64,000 bases of DNA from Saccharibacillus endophyticus. Lineage in GTDB: Bacteria; Bacillota; Bacilli; Paenibacillales; Paenibacillaceae. The stretch is from contig NZ_JAAZWE010000003.1 in the NCBI RefSeq assembly GCF_013185185.1, forward strand, positions 310,001 through 374,000, written 5' to 3'. Within the stretch, counting starts at the first letter, position 1. Every line of letters starts with the position of its first letter. The notes beneath the pieces were generated by a model. That model was not told the origin of the DNA, did no database searches, and saw only the letters and a list, made by a program, of their open reading frames with translations. Positions 16,994-25,790 of the stretch are shown piece after piece. The position numbers and the translations under genes are program-made.

Positions 16994-18388
16994 CTACCCG
17001 ATCTTTCGCCCTTCGGCCCATACGCCGCGCAGTTCCAGCGCGGCGTCCATCAGGACGAAGTCCGCCCGTTTGCCCGGCTGTATGGAGCCGGTTGTCTCGT
17101 AGATGCCGGCCTGGCGGGCCGGGGCGCCGCTGGCCGCATCGGAGGCGCGTTCGACGCTGAGGCCGACTTGCCCGATCAGGAAGCGGAAGCCTTCCGCCAT
17201 CGTGAGACGGCTGCCTGCGAGCGCGCCGCCCTGCGTGAGGGCGACGCCGTCTTTGACGACCACGGGCAGGTCGCCGAGGAAATAATCCCCGTCGCCGAGA
17301 CCCGCAGCGGACATGGCATCGGTGACGAGGACGAGATTGCCGTCCGTTTTCACTTTCGCCAGCAGCTTGACCGCGCCGGGATGCACATGAATCCCGTCCG
17401 CGATCACTTCGGCGACGATACCGTCGCAGCCGAGCACGGCTCCGGCCGTTCCCGGCTTGCGATGATGCAGCGGCGTCATCGCGTTGAACGTATGCACGGC
17501 ATGGTTCAAGCCGGCCTCCACGGCGGCCAGCACTTCTTCATAGCTGGCGTCGGTGTGGCCCAGCGCCGCCGTAATGCCGTTCGCGCGCAACCACGCGATC
17601 GTCTCGAGCGCGCCTTCGCGCTCCGGTGCCAGCGTGAGCTGGCGAATCAAGCCCGGGAAGCGGGCTTCCCAGTCTTCCAGCCAATCCGTGCGCGGCTCGG
17701 AGATATGCTCCGGGTTCTGCGCGCCCGGCCATTGCGGGCTGATAAACGGCCCTTCCAAATGCACGCCCTCGATGCTCGCGCCAGGCATCTCGCCTTTCGA
17801 ACGATAAGCCCAGACGGCTTCCAGCACACCGTCGATCATGTCGCGCGTCGCCGTCATGGTCGTCGCCAGCATCGACGTGGAACCGTGCGAGCCGTGGAAC
17901 TTGGCGATAGTTTCCAGCACGCCGGGCTTTCCGGCGTCCATGAAGTCTTCGCCCATTCCCCCGTGGACATGAATGTCCACGAAGCCCGGCAGCAGCCAGC
18001 CGCCGTGCGCGTCGATCACGCGAACGTTTCCGGCATCGACCGCCGAACTGCCGCTTGGCGTCCCGGCTTTTGCCGCCTTGACCGCCGAGCTCCCGCTTTC
18101 TGCATGTCGCTGCGCAGAATCGGCTGCCGCCGCGATGTCGGCTGCATCTCTCTGCGCAGAATCCGCTATGCCCCCGGACGCCGCTTGCCCCTGGCCGCTG
18201 CCGCTATACGCTCCGCCCGCTTCTTCGCCGTTTTCCCCGCCTGACGGCGACACCGATACGATCCATCCGTCGATCGCTTCGCAGATCCCGTTTTCGATCA
18301 CGCCCTGCGGCGTCACGATCCGCGCGTTGACGAAGCGGATCACGCCTTTTTTCTCCGCAAACTGTCGATCCGGCAGAACTCCGCTCAT
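16994..18388 (-). CDS. nagA: N-acetylglucosamine-6-phosphate deacetylase
   Basis: NagA removes the acetyl group from GlcNAc-6-phosphate. The metal-binding HVHGG of GFVDIHVHGGMGEDF, the catalytic region GIHVHP and VTDAMSAAG, and the C-terminal KRADFVLMD are all present. The start is the ATG that overlaps the nagB stop. The protein has 464 residues against about 390 usually. The excess is a Ser/Gly/Ala-rich insert with repeated ADSAQR units (about residues 47-118) placed in the small beta domain before the barrel. The catalytic parts appear intact. It is followed by the AT-rich repeat block and is cotranscribed with nagB and rpiR-type genes. Confidence 0.92.
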   Translation of the reverse strand: MSGVLPDRQFAEKKGVIRFVNARIVTPQGVIENGICEAIDGWIVSVSPSGGENGEEAGGAYSGSGQGQAASGGIADSAQRDAADIAAAADSAQRHAESGSSAVKAAKAGTPSGSSAVDAGNVRVIDAHGGWLLPGFVDIHVHGGMGEDFMDAGKPGVLETIAKFHGSHGSTSMLATTMTATRDMIDGVLEAVWAYRSKGEMPGASIEGVHLEGPFISPQWPGAQNPEHISEPRTDWLEDWEARFPGLIRQLTLAPEREGALETIAWLRANGITAALGHTDASYEEVLAAVEAGLNHAVHTFNAMTPLHHRKPGTAGAVLGCDGIVAEVIADGIHVHPGAVKLLAKVKTDGNLVLVTDAMSAAGLGDGDYFLGDLPVVVKDGVALTQGGALAGSRLTMAEGFRFLIGQVGLSVERASDAASGAPARQAGIYETTGSIQPGKRADFVLMDAALELRGVWAEGRKIG

Positions 18389-19110
18389 TTCGCCCACGCT
18401 CCTGCCGCTTCATCCATCAGCACGACCAGATTCGGATGCAGTTGAAGCAGCGAAGCCGGACACTGCGTCGTAATCGGTCCGGTTAACGCTTGCTGCGCAA
18501 TCTTCGCTTTGGACGCGCCGCGCACGACAAGCATGATCTGCCGCGCTTTCATGATGCCCGCGACGCCCATCGTGATCGCCTGCTTCGGCACGTCCTGCTC
18601 CGAATCGAAAAAGCGCGCGTTCGCTTCGATTGTCTGCCGCTGAAGCATCGCCGCATGCGTACCCGCGATCAGCGAATCGTCCGGCTCGTTGAATCCGATA
18701 TGCCCGTTATGGCCTAAGCCCAGCAGCTGCAAATCGATCCCCGCGTCTTCGAGCATCGCGTCGTAATAATCGCATTCCTGCTCCAGATCGACCGCGAGCC
18801 CGTTCGGCACATGCGTGTTCGCCGGGTCGATATCGACGAGATCGAACAAATGCGTATTCATGAAACAGCGGTAGCTGGCCGGATGGCTGCCCGACAACCC
18901 GACATACTCGTCGAGATTGTAAGAGCTGGCTTTGGCAAAGCTCACGCTTCCGCTTCGGTGCAGTTTGACCAGCTCTTCGTAAATGCCGATCGGCGTGCTT
19001 CCGGTTGCGAGCCCCAGCGCGGCTTTCGGTTTGATTTGCAGCAGGCTTGCGATCAGGCCGGCACCGGCGCGGTTCAGGTCTTCTTCGGTACGGAACGTCA
19101 ATAAATTCAT
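18385..19110 (-). CDS. nagB: Glucosamine-6-phosphate deaminase
   Basis: This 241-residue protein converts glucosamine-6-phosphate to fructose-6-phosphate plus ammonia. It has LGLATGSTPIGIYEEL, NLDEYVGLSGSHPASY, LGLGHNGHIGFNEPDDS and AITMGVAGIMKAR, all conserved NagB blocks including the active-site loop. It lies two bases after the RpiR-type regulator and overlaps nagA by four bases, so the three form one operon for amino-sugar use. Confidence 0.95.
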   Translation of the reverse strand: MNLLTFRTEEDLNRAGAGLIASLLQIKPKAALGLATGSTPIGIYEELVKLHRSGSVSFAKASSYNLDEYVGLSGSHPASYRCFMNTHLFDLVDIDPANTHVPNGLAVDLEQECDYYDAMLEDAGIDLQLLGLGHNGHIGFNEPDDSLIAGTHAAMLQRQTIEANARFFDSEQDVPKQAITMGVAGIMKARQIMLVVRGASKAKIAQQALTGPITTQCPASLLQLHPNLVVLMDEAAGAWAK

Positions 19111-19112
19111 GG

Positions 19113-19973
19113 TTAAGCACCTCCGGAGGGTTTGAGATACTGGCGGACATTATGATAGGACTGTTCGAGCATCGGCACGTATTCTTCGAAGCCTTCGCTG
19201 AGAATTCCAGTAAACAAAATGTCGATGACATGCAGCTGCGCGATCCGCGAAGCCATAGCGCCGCGCCGCACGCCTTCTTCCGACGACGAGGTGAACAGCG
19301 GAATATCCGCGAGTCCCGGCAGGGGACTGGTCCCGTATCGGGTGAGCGACAACGTCAGCGCGCCGGCGTCTTTCGCACATTGCAGCGCGGCGATCGTTTC
19401 CGTCGTTTCGCCCGAGTAGGAGATCGCCAGCGCCACGTCGCCTTCGTTCAGCGTCGAAGCCGACGTGATCTGCATATGGGAATCCGCGAACGCGGTACAG
19501 CTTTTTCCGAGCCGGATCAGTTTCTGGTAAAAGTCCTGCGCGACGATCGACGATGTGCCCATCCCGTACAGATCGATGCGCCGTGCGGAACTCAGTGCCG
19601 TAACGGCGCGTTCCAACGCTTCGGGATCCAGCAGCCGTGTCGTATCCGTAATCGAGGAGAGATGGTTCGCCTCGATCGCCCGGACGATTTCCTTCAGCGG
19701 CCGTCCCGCGACGATATCCTGGTACGTCCCGGCTTCGGCCGGACGCGACAGCTCGCCGATCAGGCGCATTTTAAAATCGGGAAATCCTTTGAACCGCAGC
19801 GACTTGCAAAACCGGGTGACCGTAGCCGGGCTTGTGCCGCATTCCGCAGCCAATTCCGTAATGCCCAGACGCTGCACATGCTCGGGATTTTCCGAAACAT
19901 ATTCGGCGAGACGCTTTTCTTGAGGAGAAAAGTGCTCGATTTGTTCCCGTAAAAGCGAGAGGAGAGCAGACAT
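19113..19973 (-). CDS. MurR/RpiR-family regulator of amino-sugar genes
   Basis: The 286-residue product has an N-terminal HTH_6 domain (ITELAAECGTSPATVTRFCKSLRFKGFPDFK) and a C-terminal SIS domain (RIDLYGMGTSSIVAQDF and ISYSGETTETI), which senses phosphosugars. It is the first gene of the rpiR-nagB-nagA operon and presumably regulates it. Two GAAAA-N-TTTTC palindromes lie just upstream and are good operator candidates. GGAGG precedes the ATG. Confidence 0.92.
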   Translation of the reverse strand: MSALLSLLREQIEHFSPQEKRLAEYVSENPEHVQRLGITELAAECGTSPATVTRFCKSLRFKGFPDFKMRLIGELSRPAEAGTYQDIVAGRPLKEIVRAIEANHLSSITDTTRLLDPEALERAVTALSSARRIDLYGMGTSSIVAQDFYQKLIRLGKSCTAFADSHMQITSASTLNEGDVALAISYSGETTETIAALQCAKDAGALTLSLTRYGTSPLPGLADIPLFTSSSEEGVRRGAMASRIAQLHVIDILFTGILSEGFEEYVPMLEQSYHNVRQYLKPSGGA

Positions 19974-20010
19974 GGAGAACCTCCTTTTTTGAATTGTCCA
20001 AGTCGCATAT

Positions 20011-20055
20011 GAAAAATGTTTTCTTTTAAATTAATTAATTGCGAAAATTATTTTC
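20011..20055. promoter_or_regulatory. Paired palindromes, candidate RpiR operator
   Basis: GAAAAATGTTTTC (20011-20023) and GAAAATTATTTTC (20043-20055) are near-identical inverted repeats 32 bp apart centre to centre, about three helical turns. They lie upstream of the regulator gene that reads leftward. Autoregulation is inferred from position only. Confidence 0.5.
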
Positions 20056-20196
20056 TTCATAGCCTCAGAATAATCCAAAAAGCCGATCAGGGCAAGTCCC
20101 GTTGTCATTTTCTTCGTTCTTTTTATAAGGTGTATTGCAGGGGCGGCATGTATAATGAAGGTATCATTCATCCGGTAAAACATGGAGGAACCTACA

Positions 20197-20793
20197 ATGA
20201 CCCAACATCCAAGCAACCCCAAAGTCGATGCTTTCATGGAACGGTCCGAGCAGTGGAAAGCGGAATTCGTCAAATTGAGAAGCCTCGCCCTGGCAAGCGG
20301 AGCGGTCGAGGAGTTGAAATGGGGCCAGCCCTGCTACACGATCGAAGGCCGCAATGTGTTCCTGATCCACGGTTTCAAAGAATACTGCGCGATCTTGTTC
20401 ATGAAAGGCGCGCTGATGCAGGACGACGAAGGCTTGCTGGTTCAGCAGACGCAAAAGGTGCAGGCCGCGCGCCAGCTTCGTTTTGCGAGCGCCGACGAGA
20501 TTGAAGCCAAGTGCGAGCAGATCGCGGCTTACCTGAGCGACGCGATCGAGGTGGAAAAAGCCGGACTCAAAGTCGAAATGAAGCCTGTGGAACAATATTC
20601 AGCTCCTCAAGAGCTTGAAGAAAGATTCGAGAGCGACCCGATCCTGAAAGAAGCCTTCGAAGCCCTCACCCCCGGCCGCCAAAGAGCTTACCTGATGCAT
20701 TTCATCGAACCCAAACAATCCAAAACCCGCGAAGCACGGATCGACAAACACGCGCCGCGGATCTTGGAAGGCAAAGGATTGACCGATCGCTGA
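20197..20793 (+). CDS. YdeI/OmpD-associated family protein (DUF1801)
   Basis: This 198-residue protein starts at the ATG eight bases after GGAGG; an ATG at 20182 overlaps that ribosome site. The N-terminal DUF1801 domain has VDAFMERSEQWKAEFVKLR, ELKWGQPCYTIEGRNVFLIHGFKEYCAILF. The C-terminus LEERFESDPILKEAFEALTPGRQRAYLMHF followed by a KHAPRILEGKG segment is the bacteriocin-protection, YdeI-like helical domain. Its molecular role is not established. Confidence 0.85.
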   Translation: MTQHPSNPKVDAFMERSEQWKAEFVKLRSLALASGAVEELKWGQPCYTIEGRNVFLIHGFKEYCAILFMKGALMQDDEGLLVQQTQKVQAARQLRFASADEIEAKCEQIAAYLSDAIEVEKAGLKVEMKPVEQYSAPQELEERFESDPILKEAFEALTPGRQRAYLMHFIEPKQSKTREARIDKHAPRILEGKGLTDR

Positions 20794-20979
20794 TCCAGCC
20801 ATTTTGCTATCACTTGATACTTATGAGCGCTTGTTCATGCTATTCCTCTCTGATCTTTGGCTTCCAGGCAGCTCCTCTTACTAATAGGATTTCCTTTCCC
20901 GTCTAACCATTGCACTCTAAACTTAAATACTTTATATTAATTATGTTAAATAAAGCATTTATATAAGGAGTGTGCATGC

Positions 20980-22986
20980 ATGAGTGCTATTCGTCCTTCC
21001 GCAGTTCCGCTTGTCACGGTTGATCCTTATTTCAGCGTATGGTCGTTCGCAGATCGGTTGACCGATGACCATACCCGTCATTGGACGGGGCAGCGTCACG
21101 GGATGACCGGTTTGATCTCGATCGACGGTACGGTTTTTCGCTTTATCGGCCTCGCCGAATCCAACGCTGAGCGGTATTATCCCGAGCCTCCTGCAATGGA
21201 GCAGACTCTGATTCGCGTAACGCCGCTGAGTACGATTTACGAATTCGAAGCCGCCGGAGTGCGGTTGACGGTTCGTTTTACCTCTCCGTTACTGCTTGAT
21301 GATTTGGATGTGCTATCGCGTCCGGCTTCGTATATTCATTTGGAAACGCAATCAACGGATGGCGAGGGGCATGAAGTCACCCTTTATCTCGATACGACCG
21401 GTGAATGGTGCGTCGATCAACTGCAGCAAAAAGTGCTGGGCAACCCTGTCGATATTGACGGATTGATTTCTTTGCGACTCGGTCACGAAACCCAGCAGCC
21501 GTTAAACCGTTCCGGCGACGATCATCGGATCGATTGGGGCTATTTGTACCTGAATGCGGAAAATGGCGAAGGAACGGAAGGCATGCTCGGCACAGCCGCT
21601 CTTCGTAAGTCTTTTATTCGCGGGGAAGAGTTGAAGCCGGAAGATTTATCGACGACTCCGCACAGTGTAAGGGACGATCAGCCCGTGGCGGCGCTTCGAT
21701 TCGCGCTCGGTTCGGTTGGCGTGTCGCCGGTTAGCCGTCTGGCTGTGTTGGCTTATGACGACGTGTATGCGATGCAATATTTCGGCGACAACCTGCAAGC
21801 GTATTGGAAAAGAAACGGGCAAAGCGCGGAAGAGATGATCGAAGCGGCGTTCGCGGAGTACGGTGCGCTTGCCGAACGCTGCGATGCTTTTGACCGGAGG
21901 TTGTTGGAAGACGGCGAACAGTCGGGCGGGCAGCGGTATGCGGAGCTGCTGGCTTTGTCTTACCGTCAAGCGATCGCGGCGCACAAGCTGGTGACGGATA
22001 TCGACGGCGAGCTGCTGTTCCTGTCCAAAGAATGCTACAGTAACGGCTGTCTGGCCACGGTGGATGTCAGCTACCCGTCCATTCCGCTGTTCCTGTTATA
22101 CTGCCCGGCATTGGTTGAAGCGATGATCCGGCCGATCGTGAAATATGCCAGAAGCGGCGATTGGCCGTTCGATTTTGCGCCGCACGATATCGGGCAGTAT
22201 CCGCTCGGTAACGGTCAGGTCTACGGCGAAAACAAGCTGGAATACCAAATGCCTGTCGAAGAGTCCGGCAATATGCTCGTGATGGCGGCTTCCGCCTGCT
22301 TGGCAGGAGCGAATCGCGAGTATCTGTTGGGACAAATGGATCTGTGGGAATCTTGGGTTCGCTACTTGGTCGAATACGGCCTGGACCCCGAGAATCAATT
22401 GTGCACCGACGATTTTGCCGGGCATCTGGCGCGTAACGCCAATCTGTCGGTCAAAGCGGTGATGGGCGTCGCCAGCTTCTCGATTTTGAAAAGAATGCAG
22501 GGCGACGCGGCGGAAGCAAACCGGTATTCGGACAAAGCGCGGGATATGGCGAAACGGTGGAGCGAACTTGCGGACGACGGAGATCATACCGTATTGGCTT
22601 TCGGACAACCGGGAACATGGAGTTTGAAATACAATCTGATCTGGGACGTATTGTACGGTACGGAACTGTTCGACCCGGCCATTTTCCCGCGTGAAATTGC
22701 TTGGTACAAAAACAAACAAAATGCTTACGGTACGCCTCTGGACAATCGTGCCGCTTATACTAAGGCGGATTGGCTCGTATGGGCGGCCTCTTTGGCGGAT
22801 GATCAACAGGACTTCGCGAAACTGATTTCGCCGATCCGGGATATGTTGAACGACACGATAGATCGGGTGCCGTTTTCCGACTGGACCGATACCGTGACCG
22901 CTCGTCAGATCGGGTTCCAACATCGCAGTGTGCTCGGGGGGATCTTTATGAAGTTGCTAAAAGACCGAGGTAGTATGAAGGTTTGA
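20980..22986 (+). CDS. DUF4965/glutaminase-A-like protein
   Basis: The 668-residue protein lacks a signal peptide. The N-terminus SAVPLVTVDPYFSVWSFADRLTDDHTRHWTGQ matches the opening of the glutaminase A (GtaA) family, followed by a beta-sandwich (DUF5127-like), and an all-helical alpha/alpha-barrel (DUF4965/DUF1793) with SKECYSNGCLATVDVSYPSIPLFLLY and KYNLIWDVLYGTELF. Fungal relatives are called glutaminases, but bacterial ones sit in glycan clusters and may be glycosidases. Here it heads a glycan-use region with a GxGYxYP protein and an alpha-mannosidase. GGAGTG precedes the ATG. Confidence 0.85.
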   Translation: MSAIRPSAVPLVTVDPYFSVWSFADRLTDDHTRHWTGQRHGMTGLISIDGTVFRFIGLAESNAERYYPEPPAMEQTLIRVTPLSTIYEFEAAGVRLTVRFTSPLLLDDLDVLSRPASYIHLETQSTDGEGHEVTLYLDTTGEWCVDQLQQKVLGNPVDIDGLISLRLGHETQQPLNRSGDDHRIDWGYLYLNAENGEGTEGMLGTAALRKSFIRGEELKPEDLSTTPHSVRDDQPVAALRFALGSVGVSPVSRLAVLAYDDVYAMQYFGDNLQAYWKRNGQSAEEMIEAAFAEYGALAERCDAFDRRLLEDGEQSGGQRYAELLALSYRQAIAAHKLVTDIDGELLFLSKECYSNGCLATVDVSYPSIPLFLLYCPALVEAMIRPIVKYARSGDWPFDFAPHDIGQYPLGNGQVYGENKLEYQMPVEESGNMLVMAASACLAGANREYLLGQMDLWESWVRYLVEYGLDPENQLCTDDFAGHLARNANLSVKAVMGVASFSILKRMQGDAAEANRYSDKARDMAKRWSELADDGDHTVLAFGQPGTWSLKYNLIWDVLYGTELFDPAIFPREIAWYKNKQNAYGTPLDNRAAYTKADWLVWAASLADDQQDFAKLISPIRDMLNDTIDRVPFSDWTDTVTARQIGFQHRSVLGGIFMKLLKDRGSMKV

Positions 22987-23027
22987 GTGTGTACGCGACA
23001 TAAGCCAATCGAGCAGCTCGCATCAAC

Positions 23028-23063
23028 AAACCGTTTTTCCTTTTTGGAAAAGCGGTTTTTTGC
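23028..23063 (+). terminator. Rho-independent terminator
   Basis: AAACCGTTTTTCC pairs with GGAAAAGCGGTTTTTTG around a short T-rich loop. Confidence 0.85.
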
Positions 23064-23152
23064 TATCAAAATATATTGATTATAAATGACATATATGATA
23101 TGTTTTGTTTGCCTTAAAAATCCTTACCATTCGATTCACAAGGAGGAGAAGC

Positions 23153-25186
23153 ATGAACAGGAAGCATGGTTGGAAAAGGAAAAACGGGTCGGTGTTTGTA
23201 GCATTGACGCTGCTCGCAGCATCGTTGGCACTGCCCGGCGTACCCCGAGCCGAAGCGGCCGGGCTCGATTGGCCGTCGGATCAACTGCTCCCGTCGTTTT
23301 CGGCACCTGCTGCAACTCTCGATGTAATGGATGTGGTAACCGAGTACAAGTACGATGCAATGGGACCGGATATTCGGCATGAGACCGGTCGCCCGGATGT
23401 AAACGGTTGGCTGGCTCAGACTTCGATTGACGCGCCGAACAAATATATGGTGCATGGTCCGTATGCCACCGATGTGGCGGTTGGCCGACATACCGCGTTT
23501 TTCGATCTGATCATCGACAACAACACCGCCAATAACGACGTGATGGTCACGCTCGACGTGCGCGATCACGACACCGGGCAAGTGCTGGCAACCCGGGATC
23601 TGCGTCGTCAGGATTGGAGTTATGCGTCCGACTATGAACGTTTCCAACTTGATTTCGTGAATCCGACGGCGGGTCATGCGCTGGAATTCCGGGTGTTCTG
23701 GCACGGCGCTTCTTACATCAAAGTCGGATCGGTCGGAACGGAATCGCTCGACCGCGGAGAAGAAGCGGCGCTGTTTACGTCCCTCAAAGGCATTGTGAAC
23801 CGCGAACAGCCTAGAATTTACTCGTATGATAACCCCGTCAAAGGCGAAGAAGGGAAATATAACTGGCTGAACTCGCTGAATCTGGGACATCAGGACGTGG
23901 CGGACAACTGGACGCTGCTGACCAAATATCGCAATGAAATCGAAGGCATCGTCGTTTATGATGACAATGTGCCGGACACGCTCAATTTGGCGACGACCAT
24001 TGCTTCGCTTGAAAAAGGGATCGTCGCGCCGCCGAGTCTGGTCAGCAAGCTGACGGCCGCGCCGTACAATCTGCCGATCCTCGACGACTTGCGCGGCGAT
24101 TATGCCAACAAGCTGGCCGTGTATCAAGATTTGTACGATAATTATTGGCCGGATCTGCCGCACACCGTGATCGTGGGGCTGAATCCCGATCTGAAAGGCT
24201 TCCTGCGCGATTACGCTTCGGCTGTCGGCACGGCGACTGTCTGGCTCGACCCTGCTGTACCTGCTGAGAAAGCATTGCTGCAAGACTTCTTCGGCGACAT
24301 GCCTTACGGCAGCGGGATCTATATGGGCTGGTGGCCGGCCGAGCAGTTGGGCGTAGAAACGGCGTCCGAATACGGAATCTCGACGATCGCGAGCGACTTC
24401 TCTTCCAACCTGACCGTTTTCGGCGGCACGGATCGCAACGTCGACGTGAAGCCGGTTCCGGCCAAGCCGCAGCTCGATGACAAAATCTATGTTTCGCTGA
24501 TCCTGAGCGACGGCGACAATCTGCAATACATGGAGCATCGTTTTAAAAAGATTTGGGATTCTGCAAACCGCGGCGATATTCCGCTCGGCTGGACCGTCTC
24601 GCCCGCCATGCTCGACGCCATGCCGGGGGTACTTGATTATCTCTACGATACCGCCACGGTTAACGATGCCTTGATCGCCGGTCCGAGCGGCGTCGGCTAC
24701 ACCTATCCGAACTACTGGAACAACCAAACGTATCTGGACGAATACACGGCGTTATCCGGCGATTACATGGAACGCGCCGGGCTGAAAGTCGTCACCATCT
24801 GGAACACGATCACCGGATCGACGAACCCAAACGTCGGCGAAAGCTTCGCGCAAAATGCGCCGAACCTGCTGGGCATGACCGCGCAGGGCGGAGGCAACGG
24901 CAATATCAACGTCTTCGACGGTACGCTGCCGAACCAGGTATTGAATGCGAACTATTGTTACTCCTACGATACGCTGGAGCTCGAGATCAACAACGCGATC
25001 GCCGGCTGGGACGGAACCGCTCCTCGCTTCGTGAGCATCCAGGCCAATCCGTGGGACGTCGATTATCAAGACTTTGTCGACGTCGTGGATCACTTCAGTT
25101 CCAACCCGGACATCGTATTTGTTCGTCCGGACAACTATTTCCAACTGATGAGGGAGGACCTCGGCCTGCCGATCGATCCTTCTTAA
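23153..25186 (+). CDS. Secreted GxGYxYP-family putative glycoside hydrolase
   Basis: The product has 677 residues from the ATG after AGGAGG. It has a classical signal peptide (RKHGWKRKN, hydrophobic VFVALTLLAASLALPG, cleavage after AEA). The mature protein carries GPSGVGYTYPNYWN, the GxGYxYP motif that names this family, together with LSDGDNLQYMEHRF and NQVLNANYCYSYD. The GxGYxYP family is found in polysaccharide-utilisation loci; its activity is not proven. It is exported without an anchor. An AT-rich stretch ahead of it resembles the operator-like sites near the regulator at 25791. Confidence 0.88.
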   Translation: MNRKHGWKRKNGSVFVALTLLAASLALPGVPRAEAAGLDWPSDQLLPSFSAPAATLDVMDVVTEYKYDAMGPDIRHETGRPDVNGWLAQTSIDAPNKYMVHGPYATDVAVGRHTAFFDLIIDNNTANNDVMVTLDVRDHDTGQVLATRDLRRQDWSYASDYERFQLDFVNPTAGHALEFRVFWHGASYIKVGSVGTESLDRGEEAALFTSLKGIVNREQPRIYSYDNPVKGEEGKYNWLNSLNLGHQDVADNWTLLTKYRNEIEGIVVYDDNVPDTLNLATTIASLEKGIVAPPSLVSKLTAAPYNLPILDDLRGDYANKLAVYQDLYDNYWPDLPHTVIVGLNPDLKGFLRDYASAVGTATVWLDPAVPAEKALLQDFFGDMPYGSGIYMGWWPAEQLGVETASEYGISTIASDFSSNLTVFGGTDRNVDVKPVPAKPQLDDKIYVSLILSDGDNLQYMEHRFKKIWDSANRGDIPLGWTVSPAMLDAMPGVLDYLYDTATVNDALIAGPSGVGYTYPNYWNNQTYLDEYTALSGDYMERAGLKVVTIWNTITGSTNPNVGESFAQNAPNLLGMTAQGGGNGNINVFDGTLPNQVLNANYCYSYDTLELEINNAIAGWDGTAPRFVSIQANPWDVDYQDFVDVVDHFSSNPDIVFVRPDNYFQLMREDLGLPIDPS

Positions 25187-25268
25187 GTTTCAGAGCGGCT
25201 GGAAAACCGATCGTTCACTAAAACGACATTTTTGGGAATCCTATTCGGCGGGCAAGCTGAGGGGCGGC

Positions 25269-25369
25269 GGGAGAAATTCGGTCAAGCCGCTGCTTCACTC
25301 GGAAAACTGGATTGGATTTGAATCAGGAAGTTTTCCGAGTTCAAAGGCGTCTTTCCCTGAATTTCTCCC
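25269..25369 (+). repeat. Intergenic palindromic element, CTCGGAAAAC type
   Basis: The outer arms are GGGAGAAATTC and GAATTTCTCCC. The inner arms CTCGGAAAACT and AGTTTTCCGAG enclose a short variable loop. The asymmetric tags CGCTG..TCA and TTCAAAGGCGTC fix its direction. It is nearly identical to 30874-30974 and is the inverse of 25601-25702 and 34292-34391. There is no gene in 25187-25790. Confidence 0.85.
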
Positions 25370-25543
25370 TCTGCCCGGCGCTTTGCTGGGGCGAAAGGCT
25401 TCCTAATGCCTTTTGGCTTGGCAAGCCCGGAATGTCCGATTCATGGCCCTCTCTGTTATGCAGCTGCGCTAAATAAAAAGACTCCGGCAAGCCGGAGAAC
25501 ATAAAAAAAGATCGTTGTCGAAGTCTTGATTTTCGATAACCGG

Positions 25544-25702
25544 AGGGTGCGCGCCAAGCGGCACCCTCTTTCTTTTCTCGACCCGGAAGGCTAGGGATGG
25601 GGGAGGGAATTCAGTGAAAGATGCCTTTGAACTCGGAAAGCTACTGCCTGAATCTTCCCGCAACTTTCCGAGTGAGACAGCGCCTTGAACGAATTTCCTC
25701 CC
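25544..25702 (-). repeat. Terminator-like hairpin plus palindromic element, minus orientation
   Basis: A hairpin GGGTGC/GCACCC (25546-25566) precedes GGAAGGCTAGGGATGG and then the palindromic element (25601-25702), read in minus orientation with ACTCGGAAAGCT and AACTTTCCGAGTGAGACAGCG. The same hairpin-plus-tag sequence recurs after the regulator gene at 27140-27232, where the centre of the palindrome is deleted. A further small hairpin, CTCCGGCAAGCCGGAG, is at 25482-25497. Confidence 0.75.
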
Positions 25703-25727
25703 TATCCCTCTTGCCTTCCCCCACACC

Positions 25728-25750
25728 TTTTAATATATTTGTTATAATAA
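25728..25750 (+). promoter_or_regulatory. AT-rich operator-like site upstream of the AraR-type regulator
   Basis: TTTTAATATATTTGTTATAA resembles the sites at 27247 and 29263 and overlaps a plausible -10 region (TATAAT). Proposed as an autoregulatory operator on position and similarity. Confidence 0.4.
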
Positions 25751-25790
25751 AAATCATTAACCCATGCGTTAGCAGAAAGGAGTCATAGGG

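Noticed and set aside
16964..18244. 426-codon plus-strand frame opposite nagA
   Set aside because: NagA on the minus strand has full motifs and operon context; the plus frame has none.
23114..24727. 537-codon minus-strand frame opposite the GxGYxYP gene
   Set aside because: It is a mirror of codon bias in the real gene. The plus-strand frame has a signal peptide and the family motif.
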